Shown: positions 1-7,080 of the stretch, in pieces | Position numbering within the stretch: position 1 is the first letter of the stretch | Layout of the letters: the number at the start of each line of letters is the position of its first letter | Assembly: GCA_002433075.1 (NCBI GenBank) | Contig: DJHM01000011.1 | Coordinates: 49,423-71,552, forward strand | Origin: Latescibacteria bacterium UBA6620 | GTDB taxonomy: Bacteria > Latescibacterota > UBA2968 | DNA: 22,130 nt | Direction: 5' to 3' | The notes under the pieces: model-generated | Databases searched by the model: none | The model's input: the letters and a program-made list of their open reading frames with translations, nothing else | What the model was told of the DNA's origin: nothing | Made by a program: the position numbers and the translations under genes

Positions 1-205
1 CGCCGCCCTGAAGCCCCAGGTGGAGGCAACCGAGTTCGCGAGCCTTGGACATCCATCGCTTTAGATCGTCCAGCTGTGGATGCGCAACGCTGTTGTCGTA
101 TTCAGCGCAGTAATGACAATCCAGGTTGCACTGATCCGTCACGTAAAGGTGGCAGGCCAAAGGCTTGCGGTCGAACACTCTTCGCACCATACCCAAACGC
201 GACAT
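1..205 (-). CDS. Radical SAM protein, N-terminal fragment (runs off window)
   Basis: This is the first 68 residues of a radical SAM enzyme; the rest lies beyond base 1. Reading from the ATG at 205 gives a basic start (MSRLGMVRRVFDRKP), then a beta strand running into CNLDCHYC, the CxxxCxxC motif whose three cysteines hold the 4Fe-4S cluster that cleaves S-adenosylmethionine. About 30 residues later the sequence LHLGLQGG leads into the expected GGE-type SAM-contacting motif, cut by the window edge. A strong Shine-Dalgarno sequence (GGGAGG) lies 4 bases before the ATG, which fixes the start. The substrate cannot be told because the specificity region is missing. The general motif order resembles single-domain radical SAM proteins of PqqE/MoaA type. 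It lies on the same strand as the YchF-like gene but 306 bases downstream, so it may have its own promoter. Confidence 0.85.
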   Translation of the reverse strand, partial: MSRLGMVRRVFDRKPLACHLYVTDQCNLDCHYCAEYDNSVAHPQLDDLKRWMSKARELGCLHLGLQGG

Positions 206-422
206 GAACCCTCCCAGGATCAGAATACGGACGTCTTGGTGTGCGCCCCTGCTCCAGCGCCACAAGGCTGAACCGAACGCCAACAGCACTCAATGTAGGG
301 GACAACGGCCACGCTCGCCATTCCGAGCGCGTCAGCCCTCGGGTCGAACCCACGTGGCGGAGGTTCCAATGCATCAAAGGGAATGCCAATGGGACCGCAG
401 GGCTTCGGATCGACCCTATATC

Positions 423-428
423 ATTATA
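423..428 (-). promoter_or_regulatory. Candidate -10 element (TATAAT) upstream of the radical SAM gene
   Basis: The minus strand reads TATAAT inside an AT-rich island (about 415-445). A matching -35 box at normal spacing is not evident. If used, the leader to the radical SAM ATG would be about 210 bases. The call rests on one hexamer and local base composition. Confidence 0.3.
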
Positions 429-467
429 TGTCATATATTTAAGCCAAATCCCAGTGAACAGAAGGGC

Positions 468-493
468 GTGCAACCGGGTGACAGGCGTTGCAC
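468..493 (-). terminator. Inverted repeat after the YchF-like gene, possible terminator
   Basis: GTGCAAC (468-474) and GTTGCAC (487-493) form a perfect 7-bp stem with a 12-base loop, starting about 19 bases after the YchF-like stop codon. No T-run follows on the minus strand, so intrinsic termination is uncertain. It could equally be a protein-binding dyad. Confidence 0.3.
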
Positions 494-511
494 AGCGTCC
501 ACACTTCCCAC

Positions 512-1576
512 TCACACCTTGAACAGAAAGTGATGGATCTCGCCGTCCTCAACGATGTGGTCCTTTCCTTTCTGCATCAACTTCCCGGCTTCCTTCACCT
601 TGGCCTCGTTGCCCAATCCCGTAAGGTCATCGAAGGTCATCACCTCCGAGCGGATGAACCCTCGTTCGATATCCTTATGGATGACACGTCCCGCCTGAGG
701 AGCCTTCGCTCCGCGGCGAATGGTCCACGCCCGAACCTCGTCCTCCCCCACCGTGAAGAAAGAGATCAGACCCAGAGCCTCATAACATAGCAGGGTCAGC
801 CGATCGATTGCAGGCTTATCGATTCCCAGATCCTCCACGAACGCATCGCGTTCCGCCGGCTCCAGCTCGCTGATCTCCTGTTCCACCCGGGCCGAAACTG
901 AAATCCACCGGTAAGACCGCAACGAGTGGTCGGCACGCAGCCGATCGAGAAACTCTTGATCACCGATCTGGCTTTCACCCACGTTCGCGACGACGACGAC
1001 CGGCTTGGTCGTCAGGAAAGGATAGCTTCGGACAATGTCCGACTCCTCCGCCGCCAGATCGAACGTGACGAGGGTGCGTCCGGATTCGACGTGATCCTTC
1101 ATCCGCTGCAGCAGGGCGGTCTCTTTCTCCGCCGTAGCAGCATCGATTCGCTTACCCGTCTCTTTCTCGATTCGCTCCAACCGCTTCTCGATGAAGATCA
1201 GGTCGCACAGTTCCAGCTCTTCCGCGAAGACCGTCACATCCTGAGCCGCATTCACGTTACCGTCGATGTGAAAGACCGTGTCGTCCTCGAACCCCCTGGC
1301 AACGTAGCAGATCACATCCACACGCTCCAGGTGTTGCAGGAGGTCGCGATTGCGATCCGCCTGGGTGTCCAGATCGGGCAACAACACGAATTCGATCTGG
1401 GCGGGGGTACGCTTCTTCGGATCGTACATTCCCACGAGCTGCTCGAAGCGAGCGTCTCGCACGTTCGCCAGGCCCGGCAACGGTTCCGAGCGATCCGGAC
1501 CTGGTGCCTGTCCCGTCAACAGCTCGAAAAGCGTTCTTTTGCCTACCTGAGGCAGTCCCACAAGCCCCAGTTTCAT
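512..1576 (-). CDS. ychF: YchF/OBG-family P-loop protein with degenerate nucleotide-binding motifs
   Basis: The 354-residue protein aligns end to end with YchF, the ribosome-associated ATPase of the OBG family (E. coli YchF is 363 residues). The C-terminal TGS-like part is well conserved, including EVRAWTIRRGAKAPQAGRVI and the terminal KDHIVEDGEIHHFLFKV. The NxxE-type specificity loop is present as NVGE (198-201). The G domain is unusual. The P-loop reads GLPQVGKRT (7-15), with arginine where the Mg-coordinating Ser/Thr should follow the lysine. The switch regions are replaced: YchF normally has DIAGLVKGAS followed by a glycine-rich stretch, whereas here LLPDLDTQADRN runs through and is shorter. 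The start is supported by AGGAGGA just before the ATG. ATP binding or hydrolysis may therefore be weak or lost, although the fold and the TGS domain appear intact. Confidence 0.85.
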   Translation of the reverse strand: MKLGLVGLPQVGKRTLFELLTGQAPGPDRSEPLPGLANVRDARFEQLVGMYDPKKRTPAQIEFVLLPDLDTQADRNRDLLQHLERVDVICYVARGFEDDTVFHIDGNVNAAQDVTVFAEELELCDLIFIEKRLERIEKETGKRIDAATAEKETALLQRMKDHVESGRTLVTFDLAAEESDIVRSYPFLTTKPVVVVANVGESQIGDQEFLDRLRADHSLRSYRWISVSARVEQEISELEPAERDAFVEDLGIDKPAIDRLTLLCYEALGLISFFTVGEDEVRAWTIRRGAKAPQAGRVIHKDIERGFIRSEVMTFDDLTGLGNEAKVKEAGKLMQKGKDHIVEDGEIHHFLFKV

Positions 1577-1625
1577 TCTTTTCCTCCTGTAGCGGCTTGA
1601 ACGAATCGACAGAGGGCGTTAATAT

Positions 1626-1648
1626 ACATAAACACCTGTCGTTTATGT
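1626..1648. promoter_or_regulatory. Inverted repeat in the divergent ychF / aldo-keto reductase promoter region
   Basis: ACATAAAC (1626-1633) and GTTTATGT (1641-1648) are perfect 8-bp arms around a 7-base spacer, in the 93-base gap between two divergent genes. It ends 21 bases before the reductase ATG and lies in the most AT-rich part of the gap, where a promoter would be expected (TTAATATACAT just upstream). It could be an operator or a 5' leader hairpin. Confidence 0.5.
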
Positions 1649-1669
1649 GGATCGCCAAGGGAGAAACAG

Positions 1670-2434
1670 ATGGAAACAGGCATCCTCGGGAAGTCGGGAA
1701 TCGAAGTTTCGCGCCTTTGCTTCGGAACGGGAACGAACGGATGGTCGGGCAGGTCGAATCAGACCGATCTGGGCCTGGACGAACTCGCTGAGCTATTGGC
1801 CTACGCCCACGGGCGAGGCGTCACATTCTGGGACGCCGCCGATCAGTACGGCAGTCACGCCCACGTGAAAATGGGATTAGAGATCGTAGGCCGAGACACC
1901 GTCGTCGTTACGACTAAAACGACCTCGCGAGAGAAACTGGAGGTCGCCGCCGACATCGATCGTTTTCTGAGCGAACTCGGTACCGACTATGTCGACATTG
2001 TCCTCCTCCACTGTATGACCAGCTCGGACTGGCCGACGAGGTACCGTGGAGCGATGGACGCTCTGGAAGAGGCCAAGACGGCGGGAAAGATCCAAGCCCA
2101 CGGGGTCTCGTGTCACGATTACGGCGCCTTTCAGCAGGCCGCAAGACAGTCCTGGGTCGATGTGGTTCTTGCAAGGATCAACTACGGCGGATACAGTATG
2201 GACGGCACGCCGGAGGAGATCACAGACATTCTTCACGAAATGGACGCTGCTGACATCGGCGTTTACGGGATGAAGGTCGTCGGTGCGGGAAAACTGGGCC
2301 ACGACGCCCGAAACGCCATCCACTATGTCCTCGACCTGCCCCCGATCGACGCCATCACCCTCGGAATGAAAAGTCGGCAGGAAGTCGACGAGAACGTCGG
2401 ATGGGTCGAGGAGCACGCTGGCGTCGTCGCCTGA
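1670..2434 (+). CDS. Aldo/keto reductase
   Basis: This 254-residue TIM-barrel NADPH-dependent oxidoreductase shows the family's catalytic tetrad in order: Asp55 and Tyr60 (FWDAADQYGSH), Lys83 (VTTKTT) and His114 (DIVLLHCM). The N-terminal strand (GILGKSGIEVSRLCFGTG) is typical of the family. It is shorter than the usual 280-330 residues and lacks a C-terminal iron-sulphur tail. Family members reduce aldehydes or ketones, or oxidise alcohols or sugars; the substrate cannot be read from sequence. The ATG at 1670 follows GGGAGA at good spacing. It stands alone between a divergent neighbour and a convergent one, so it is probably monocistronic, with the dyad at 1626-1648 as a possible control site. 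Confidence 0.9.
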   Translation: METGILGKSGIEVSRLCFGTGTNGWSGRSNQTDLGLDELAELLAYAHGRGVTFWDAADQYGSHAHVKMGLEIVGRDTVVVTTKTTSREKLEVAADIDRFLSELGTDYVDIVLLHCMTSSDWPTRYRGAMDALEEAKTAGKIQAHGVSCHDYGAFQQAARQSWVDVVLARINYGGYSMDGTPEEITDILHEMDAADIGVYGMKVVGAGKLGHDARNAIHYVLDLPPIDAITLGMKSRQEVDENVGWVEEHAGVVA

Positions 2435-2505
2435 ACTTCGTCCCCGTTCGGCGAGAGTCCTCGAGTCCCTCCTGTCCAACTTTTCCTCGCAGGCCGCTGT
2501 ACATT

Positions 2506-2543
2506 AATGAAGAGGCGAAGGAACCATCCCTCGCCTCTTCATT
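2506..2543. terminator. Bidirectional hairpin terminator between convergent genes
   Basis: AATGAAGAGGCGA (2506-2518) pairs perfectly with TCGCCTCTTCATT (2531-2543). Inside, after one mismatch, GGA pairs with TCC. It lies between two genes that end toward each other (2434 and 2562). T-tracts on both sides are short, so termination efficiency is uncertain. Confidence 0.7.
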
Positions 2544-2561
2544 TGCACCGACCCGACAGTC

Positions 2562-3239
2562 TTATTCTTTCTCAAGTCGCTCGATCTCCTGTTTCATATC
2601 GCCCGCATCCTCGTAGCGTTCATCCTTGATCGCCTTCTGCATCAGATCCCGAAGGTGGGCAATCCGTTCGGCCACGGATCCATCATCTTCAAACGGCTCC
2701 TCCTCATCGACCTGAGCCGCTGTTATCAGATCTCGAACGGCGTCTTCCAATCCTGAATCGTGGAGCATGTCTTCACCCATTTCGAACTCGGCCTCTTCGG
2801 TCTCTTCTCCGAATTTCTCGAAGTAGGGCACGCCGGACTTCGCCGTGCGGACCTTCCCGCCGGCCATATTCAGGACCTCCTCCGAGATGAACACGGGCGC
2901 GCCGTACTTCAGCGCCAGCGCGATGCTGTCGCTGGGACGCGCATCGAGACGAAGCTCCTCGCCGTTCAGGGAGATCACCAGTTCGGCGTAGAAGATCTCT
3001 TCCTTCAGGTCCACAATGTCGACGCGTTCCACCTGCGCATCGAACTGTTCGAGAATGGCCTTCAGCAGATCGTGTGTCAGTGGACGAGACATCTGCTTGC
3101 CCGCCAGTTCGAACGAGATTGCGATCGCTTCCGCATCTCCGATGATGATGGGCAGCATCATTTCATCATCGTGGCTTTGCAACCAGACCATCCGTTGGCG
3201 GTTCTGCGCCGTCAGATTCACCACTTTCATTTCAACCAT
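2562..3239 (-). CDS. Bifunctional nuclease family protein (DUF151) with C-terminal UVR domain
   Basis: Residues 1 to about 135 form the DUF151 (BFN) domain: MKVVNLTAQNRQRMVWL, then LPIIIGDAEAIAISFEL, and LDARPSDSIALALKYGAPVF, the most conserved stretch of the family. An acidic linker rich in Glu and Asp (about 140-180) leads to a UVR motif (about 183-225, ERIAHLRDLMQKAIKDERYEDAGDMKQ), the coiled-coil hairpin by which UvrB and UvrC interact. This domain pairing is known in bacterial homologues such as Thermotoga TM0160-like proteins and in plant BBD proteins, for which combined RNase/DNase activity has been reported. Here nuclease activity is inference. The start ATG is preceded by GGAG lying in the loop of a small hairpin. 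Local genes give no further hint of role. Confidence 0.88.
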   Translation of the reverse strand: MVEMKVVNLTAQNRQRMVWLQSHDDEMMLPIIIGDAEAIAISFELAGKQMSRPLTHDLLKAILEQFDAQVERVDIVDLKEEIFYAELVISLNGEELRLDARPSDSIALALKYGAPVFISEEVLNMAGGKVRTAKSGVPYFEKFGEETEEAEFEMGEDMLHDSGLEDAVRDLITAAQVDEEEPFEDDGSVAERIAHLRDLMQKAIKDERYEDAGDMKQEIERLEKE

Positions 3240-3240
3240 C

Positions 3241-3254
3241 GGACTCTCCAGTCC
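3241..3254 (-). promoter_or_regulatory. Small hairpin exposing the DUF151 ribosome binding site in its loop
   Basis: On the minus strand, GGACT and AGTCC flank GGAG, giving a 5-bp stem with the Shine-Dalgarno core as the tetraloop, two bases before the DUF151 ATG. Whether it folds in the mRNA, and helps or hinders initiation, is not known. Confidence 0.35.
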
Positions 3255-3495
3255 CTTTCGAAGCCCGTAACGGGGGAGTGGGCCTGCTCCGCTTGCTCGT
3301 CGGGGCGAGGTAGCGAAGTCGAGGGCGACCGGCCGGCAGTCTGTGCGCGGCTGTTTACTTTCAATCGGTCGACCGCGAGTTACTCTTTAAACGGACCGAT
3401 GCGACGGGGGTTCCTGCGACCGAAGGTGAACCAATATTAGGAATAGCCATGTCATAAATCCAGTGTAAACTTGAACTTGGGCCAATTCATGCCCG

Positions 3496-3525
3496 TTGAC
3501 ATGCCCCCATACCACAACATAGATT
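3496..3525 (+). promoter_or_regulatory. Sigma-70-type promoter for the isomerase / ligase / dehydrogenase operon
   Basis: A perfect -35 box TTGACA (3496-3501) is followed after 18 bases by TAGATT (3520-3525), a 4/6 match to the -10 consensus keeping its first two and last positions. Predicted transcription would begin near 3532, about 30 bases before the GTG start at 3564. Confidence 0.6.
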
Positions 3526-3563
3526 GGCTCGGCAGAACCTGACCCCAACAGATTGGAGAATGT

Positions 3564-4391
3564 GTGCGACTGTCGCTTTCCGTTCGTGTCGCCGAAAGTT
3601 TCAGCAACAAGCGCGTCGGCGCGATTCCTTTACAGGAACTCGCCCCGCTTGCGCGGAACGCCGGCTACGAAGCGCTCTGTATGCGAGCTTCCGTCTGTGG
3701 TGTCCAACACGACCGCGACGAAGTGGCTACGGTCAGGGCCCACGCGACCGCGCACGACCTCGCCATTTCAATGGTGACAGCCGATTTCGACGTACCCGAG
3801 AACAAGGAGGCCGGCCCACGGAGCCTTCGCGACATCACTCCGAGTCTCGATCTTGCGGAAGCGCTCGGGTCCGACCTCATTCGTGTCTGTCTCAAGACCG
3901 AGGAGGACATCAAGGAAGCCGCCAGCGCCGCAGACGAAGCTGCCGAAAGAGGCATTCGGCTCGCTCACCAGTCTCATACGCGGAGTCTGTTCGAGACCGT
4001 TGAAGGATCGGTCGAAACGCTCAAGCGAATCGACCGGAAGAATTTCGGGATCATCTACGAGCCCGCGAATCTTGCCATTTGCGGTCAGACGTACGGAGCC
4101 GAAACCCTGAGGGCGTTCGAGCCCTACCTGTTCAACGTCTATCTCCAGAATCACGTGCCCGAACACAACGGCGATCTGGTGATGAACACCTGGACCCTCG
4201 GTGACGTCCCGTCCCGCCACTACCCGCTCGATTCAGGACAGGGCATCGACTTCGACGCCGTCTTCGGAGGCCTCCACGACATAGGTTACGACGGATGGGT
4301 CACACTGCATCACGCCTTCGCCGGCCAGCTGCCTCCTGACGAGGCCGCCCGTGCGTCGGCAGATTTTCTGAAGCAATTCACAAGCGGCTGA
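3564..4391 (+). CDS. Sugar phosphate isomerase/epimerase-like TIM barrel (xylose isomerase-like)
   Basis: The 275-residue protein has the alternating strand-helix pattern of the AP endonuclease 2 / xylose isomerase-like barrel family, whose members isomerise or epimerise sugars, inositols and related compounds at a divalent metal. Recognisable blocks are the N-terminal VGAIPLQELAPLARNAGYEAL, the central LAHQSHTRSLFET, then IIYEPANLAICGQTYG and NVYLQNHV, and the C-terminal GYDGWVTLHH. Several positions that usually carry acidic metal ligands differ: HQSHT stands where E-N-H is common, and the final strand ends in HH rather than E. It belongs to a divergent subgroup. The GTG start at 3564 has GGAGA upstream; an ATG in another frame at 3560 is not used. 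It opens a three-gene operon with the ligase and dehydrogenase. Confidence 0.8.
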   Translation: MRLSLSVRVAESFSNKRVGAIPLQELAPLARNAGYEALCMRASVCGVQHDRDEVATVRAHATAHDLAISMVTADFDVPENKEAGPRSLRDITPSLDLAEALGSDLIRVCLKTEEDIKEAASAADEAAERGIRLAHQSHTRSLFETVEGSVETLKRIDRKNFGIIYEPANLAICGQTYGAETLRAFEPYLFNVYLQNHVPEHNGDLVMNTWTLGDVPSRHYPLDSGQGIDFDAVFGGLHDIGYDGWVTLHHAFAGQLPPDEAARASADFLKQFTSG

Positions 4392-4442
4392 GACCAGAAG
4401 GTCCGGTCCCCGCTGGCCAACAGCATAGAAACTGGAGCTGAC

Positions 4443-5792
4443 GTGAACGCCGACTCGACCCTCGCGAAACTCGACGAGCACCAGATCACGAAGATTCGTC
4501 TGGGTACGTTCGACCTGGACGGCATCCTGCGGGGCAAGTATGTGTCGCGGGACAAGTTCGCATCAGCTGTCGAAAGTGGAATGAGCTTTTGCGATGTGCT
4601 GTTCGGGTGGGATATGAACGACGACCTCTACGACCGCGAAAGCCTGACCGGTTGGCAGACCGGCTATCCCGATGCTCTGGCCAGGATCGACGTCGACTCG
4701 TTCAGGATCGTCCCATGGGAACAGAACACCGCGCTCTTTCTGATGGATCTCTTCGACGAGAACGGCGATCCCTACCCGCTCTCCGCTCGCCACTTGCTCT
4801 CACGTCTCGTAGAGCAAACGAAGGACGCCGGGTTTACGCTGCGTGCGTCTTTCGAGTACGAATATTTCTTCTTCCGTGAAAGCGCTCAGACCCTTCACGA
4901 AAAAGGATTCCGCGACCTGGTCCCGCTGTCCCCCGGAATGTTCGGCTACAGCGCTTCCAGGGCCTCGACCCACAGCGGCCTCGTCCACGACATCGTCGAT
5001 GCGATGCAGGATTTCGATGTCGAACTGGAGGGCATCCACACCGAGACCGGGCCCGGAGTCTACGAAACCGCGATTCGTTACGCCGATGGGGTCTCTGCCG
5101 CCGATCGCGGCGCCCTGTTCAAGGCGGGAATGAAAGAACTCGCACCGCGCCACGATCTCACCGTCACGTTTATGGCCAAATGGAACGCCGATCTGCCCGG
5201 GTGCAGCGGCCACATCCACCAGAGCCTCATCTCCCCCGACGGTACGAACGCTTTCGCCGACGGGGCAGGGGGCTTTTCCAATCTGGCCAGAAACTATCTC
5301 GCGGGCGCACTTCACCTGATGCCCGCTGCGACCGCCTTCTTCTGCCCGACGATCAATTCCTACAAACGTGCCGTTCCGGGCGTGTGGTCGCCCGTCAACA
5401 TCGGGTGGGGAGTCGAAAACAGAACCACTGCAGTACGCGCCATTCCAGGGAACACGGAAAAGTCGACGCGCCTCGAGTGCCGTCTTCCCGGCGCAGACGC
5501 GAATCCACATCTCGCCCTTGCCGTCAGCCTCGCCTGCGGGCTGCATGGAATCGATCAGCAACTCGATCTTCCCGACCCCGTGGGCGGCAACGCCTATGAA
5601 GACACGACATTGCCCGAACTGCCATCCAGCCTCGATCACGCCACCCGCGAACTCGCTGGCAGTGAGGTCCTGCGGGACTTGATCGGAAGTACCTTCATCG
5701 ATCACTACGTGATGACTCGGGACTACGAAGTCCGTCGCTACGAAAAGGCCGTCACCGACTGGGAGCTGAAACGCTACTTCGAGATCATCTGA
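4443..5792 (+). CDS. Glutamine synthetase-fold ligase, likely gamma-glutamylamine synthetase (PuuA/IpuC/GlnT-like)
   Basis: At 449 residues this is a single-subunit GS-like enzyme. Catalytic-fold motifs are complete: Glu138 and Glu140 (FEYEYFFF) for metal, HTETGPGVYE (199-208), GCSGHIHQSL (253-262) with the glutamate-site histidine, WGVENRTTAVR (322-332) for ATP and phosphate, and RLECRLPGADANPHLALA (343-360). True GlnA enzymes carry a Tyr adenylylation site and different loops. This sequence looks closer to ligases that join glutamate to amines (PuuA for putrescine, IpuC for isopropylamine). The GTG start follows GGAG. It sits 51 bases after the isomerase and 78 before the iron-type alcohol dehydrogenase. 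The substrate amine is not identifiable; ammonia use cannot be excluded. Confidence 0.85.
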   Translation: MNADSTLAKLDEHQITKIRLGTFDLDGILRGKYVSRDKFASAVESGMSFCDVLFGWDMNDDLYDRESLTGWQTGYPDALARIDVDSFRIVPWEQNTALFLMDLFDENGDPYPLSARHLLSRLVEQTKDAGFTLRASFEYEYFFFRESAQTLHEKGFRDLVPLSPGMFGYSASRASTHSGLVHDIVDAMQDFDVELEGIHTETGPGVYETAIRYADGVSAADRGALFKAGMKELAPRHDLTVTFMAKWNADLPGCSGHIHQSLISPDGTNAFADGAGGFSNLARNYLAGALHLMPAATAFFCPTINSYKRAVPGVWSPVNIGWGVENRTTAVRAIPGNTEKSTRLECRLPGADANPHLALAVSLACGLHGIDQQLDLPDPVGGNAYEDTTLPELPSSLDHATRELAGSEVLRDLIGSTFIDHYVMTRDYEVRRYEKAVTDWELKRYFEII

Positions 5793-5870
5793 ACCACGCG
5801 AGGAATTCTGCTGAAGATTACGGTGACAATTCCCAGTGCGGTCATTTCCTAATACGGTAATTCTCTTCCA

Positions 5871-7025
5871 ATGCTTTCCACGTTCAGCTTTCCCACGCGC
5901 ATCCGATTCGGCCCTGGCGCGCTTGAAGAACTCCCCGACCTGGTCCGTGAGCACGAGACGACCTCAGTCAGCATCATCACTGACCCGGGGCTCGTAGAAG
6001 CCGGCATCGTCGACCGGACGTTCAAGCTCCTCGACAGAGTTCTGTCTGTCTCGGTGTTCAGCGATGTAAGCCCCAACCCCGACGAGGATTGCATCGAGGC
6101 TGCCGCCCGGCACCTTCGCGAACACGATGCCGGCCTCGTCATCGGACTCGGCGGAGGCAGCGCTATCGACACCGCGAAGATCGCTGCCTTTCGTCTGAAT
6201 CATCGCGAAGACCTGACACACTATAAGATTCAGACGGGGGGCGAGCGGTATATGACCGAACCAGTCCTTCCCATCATCGCAATCCCGACGACCGCCGGAA
6301 CAGGAAGCGAAGTCGGCCGTAGCGGCGTCGTCACGCTAAGAGCTTCCAACCGCAAGGCCGTCATTTGCGGTGCAAAGCTCCTTCCCAGAATCGCCCTGTG
6401 CGACCCTGAACTGACCCTCGGCCTTCCTCGTCACATTACGGCAGCTACCGGGATGGACGCTTTGACGCACAACATCGAGGCCTACCTGTCGATCGCATTC
6501 CATCCGATCTGTGATGCGATCGCCCTCGGAGGCATTCGTCGCGTTGCCCAGAGTCTGCGCACGGCCGTTCGGAGCGGCCACGACCTGGACGCTCGATCCA
6601 ATATGCTCCTCGCCTCGAGTATGGGCGCCATCGCTTTTCAGAAAGATCTCGGCGTCGCTCACAGTCTCGCACACCCCCTGTCAACCATCGCCGGGATTCC
6701 TCACGGACTCGCAAACGCGATCGTGCTCCCCCACGTCCTCGAATTCAACAGGCAGGTCGCCGCGGACCGTCTGAAGGATGTGGCGCAGGCGATGGGCAGG
6801 CAGACGGACGGACTGTCCAACGCCGCCGCCGCCAGCCTCGCCGTCACCGCCGTTCAGGATCTGGCCGGAGATGTCGACATCCCCGCGACCCTGTCAGCCG
6901 TCGGGGTGTCCCACGACCAGATCCCCCGAATGGTCGAGCAGGCCCTCGAAGACCCCAACCACCGCACCAACCCACGTCCCTGCAACGAATCCGATCTCCA
7001 CGACCTCTACGCCGCTGCGATGTAA
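5871..7025 (+). CDS. Iron-containing alcohol dehydrogenase
   Basis: The 384-residue protein matches the group III (iron-type) dehydrogenases in length and motifs. The N-terminal start is typical (PTRIRFGPGALEELP). The NAD-binding glycine motif is GLGGGSAIDTAK (92-103). IIAIPTTAGTGSEV (135-148) is the second family signature. The metal ligands line up as Asp196 and His200 (GMDALTHNIEAY), His264 (GVAHSLAHPL) and His278 (GIPHGLANAIVLP). It would interconvert an alcohol and an aldehyde, cytoplasmically. No Shine-Dalgarno sequence precedes the ATG (the upstream bases are ttctcttcca), and an in-frame stop at 5850 rules out a longer start, so initiation is unusual. It closes the operon begun at 3564 and ends at a strong hairpin. 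Confidence 0.92.
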   Translation: MLSTFSFPTRIRFGPGALEELPDLVREHETTSVSIITDPGLVEAGIVDRTFKLLDRVLSVSVFSDVSPNPDEDCIEAAARHLREHDAGLVIGLGGGSAIDTAKIAAFRLNHREDLTHYKIQTGGERYMTEPVLPIIAIPTTAGTGSEVGRSGVVTLRASNRKAVICGAKLLPRIALCDPELTLGLPRHITAATGMDALTHNIEAYLSIAFHPICDAIALGGIRRVAQSLRTAVRSGHDLDARSNMLLASSMGAIAFQKDLGVAHSLAHPLSTIAGIPHGLANAIVLPHVLEFNRQVAADRLKDVAQAMGRQTDGLSNAAAASLAVTAVQDLAGDVDIPATLSAVGVSHDQIPRMVEQALEDPNHRTNPRPCNESDLHDLYAAAM

Positions 7026-7028
7026 GAA

Positions 7029-7056
7029 AGCCCGGCACGTTCACCGTGGCCGGGCT
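7029..7056. terminator. GC-rich hairpin terminator between convergent genes
   Basis: AGCCCGGC (7029-7036) pairs with GCCGGGCT (7049-7056), and an inner ACG/CGT pairing extends the stem past one bulged G. It begins 3 bases after the alcohol dehydrogenase stop and ends 24 bases before the end of the opposite gene. The T-tract after it is weak. Confidence 0.7.
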
Positions 7057-7080
7057 CGATTACAAACATTGGTCCTCTGC

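Larger units (their letters stand above)
206..511. other. Intergenic stretch between YchF-like and radical SAM genes
   Basis: I see no convincing gene in these 306 bases; short open frames on both strands lack family motifs. It holds an inverted repeat just past the YchF-like stop and an AT-rich island near 415-445 that stands out against the GC-rich surroundings and contains a perfect -10 hexamer on the minus strand. The rest (206-410) is GC-rich and unremarkable. Confidence 0.6.
3240..3563. other. Intergenic region between divergent DUF151 and isomerase genes
   Basis: I see no convincing gene in these 324 bases. The left edge holds the DUF151 leader hairpin. The middle (about 3345-3395) carries a perfect 10-bp palindrome, CGGTCGACCG at 3366-3375, a possible operator. 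The right part is more AT-rich and holds a good sigma-70-type promoter pointing to the isomerase operon. Confidence 0.6.

Noticed and set aside
335..375. T-arm-like sequence (GGTTCGAC on the minus strand) suggesting a tRNA or tmRNA
   Set aside because: No matching acceptor stem, D-arm or anticodon arm could be built around it on either strand.
5815..5870. Imperfect direct repeats around TTACGGTGACAATTC and ATACGGTAATTC before the dehydrogenase
   Set aside because: The match needs a 3-base gap, and the copies are too short to separate from chance.
4800..5954. 384-codon open frame on the minus strand
   Set aside because: It is antisense to the GS-like ligase and runs into the next gene; it shows no domain motif.
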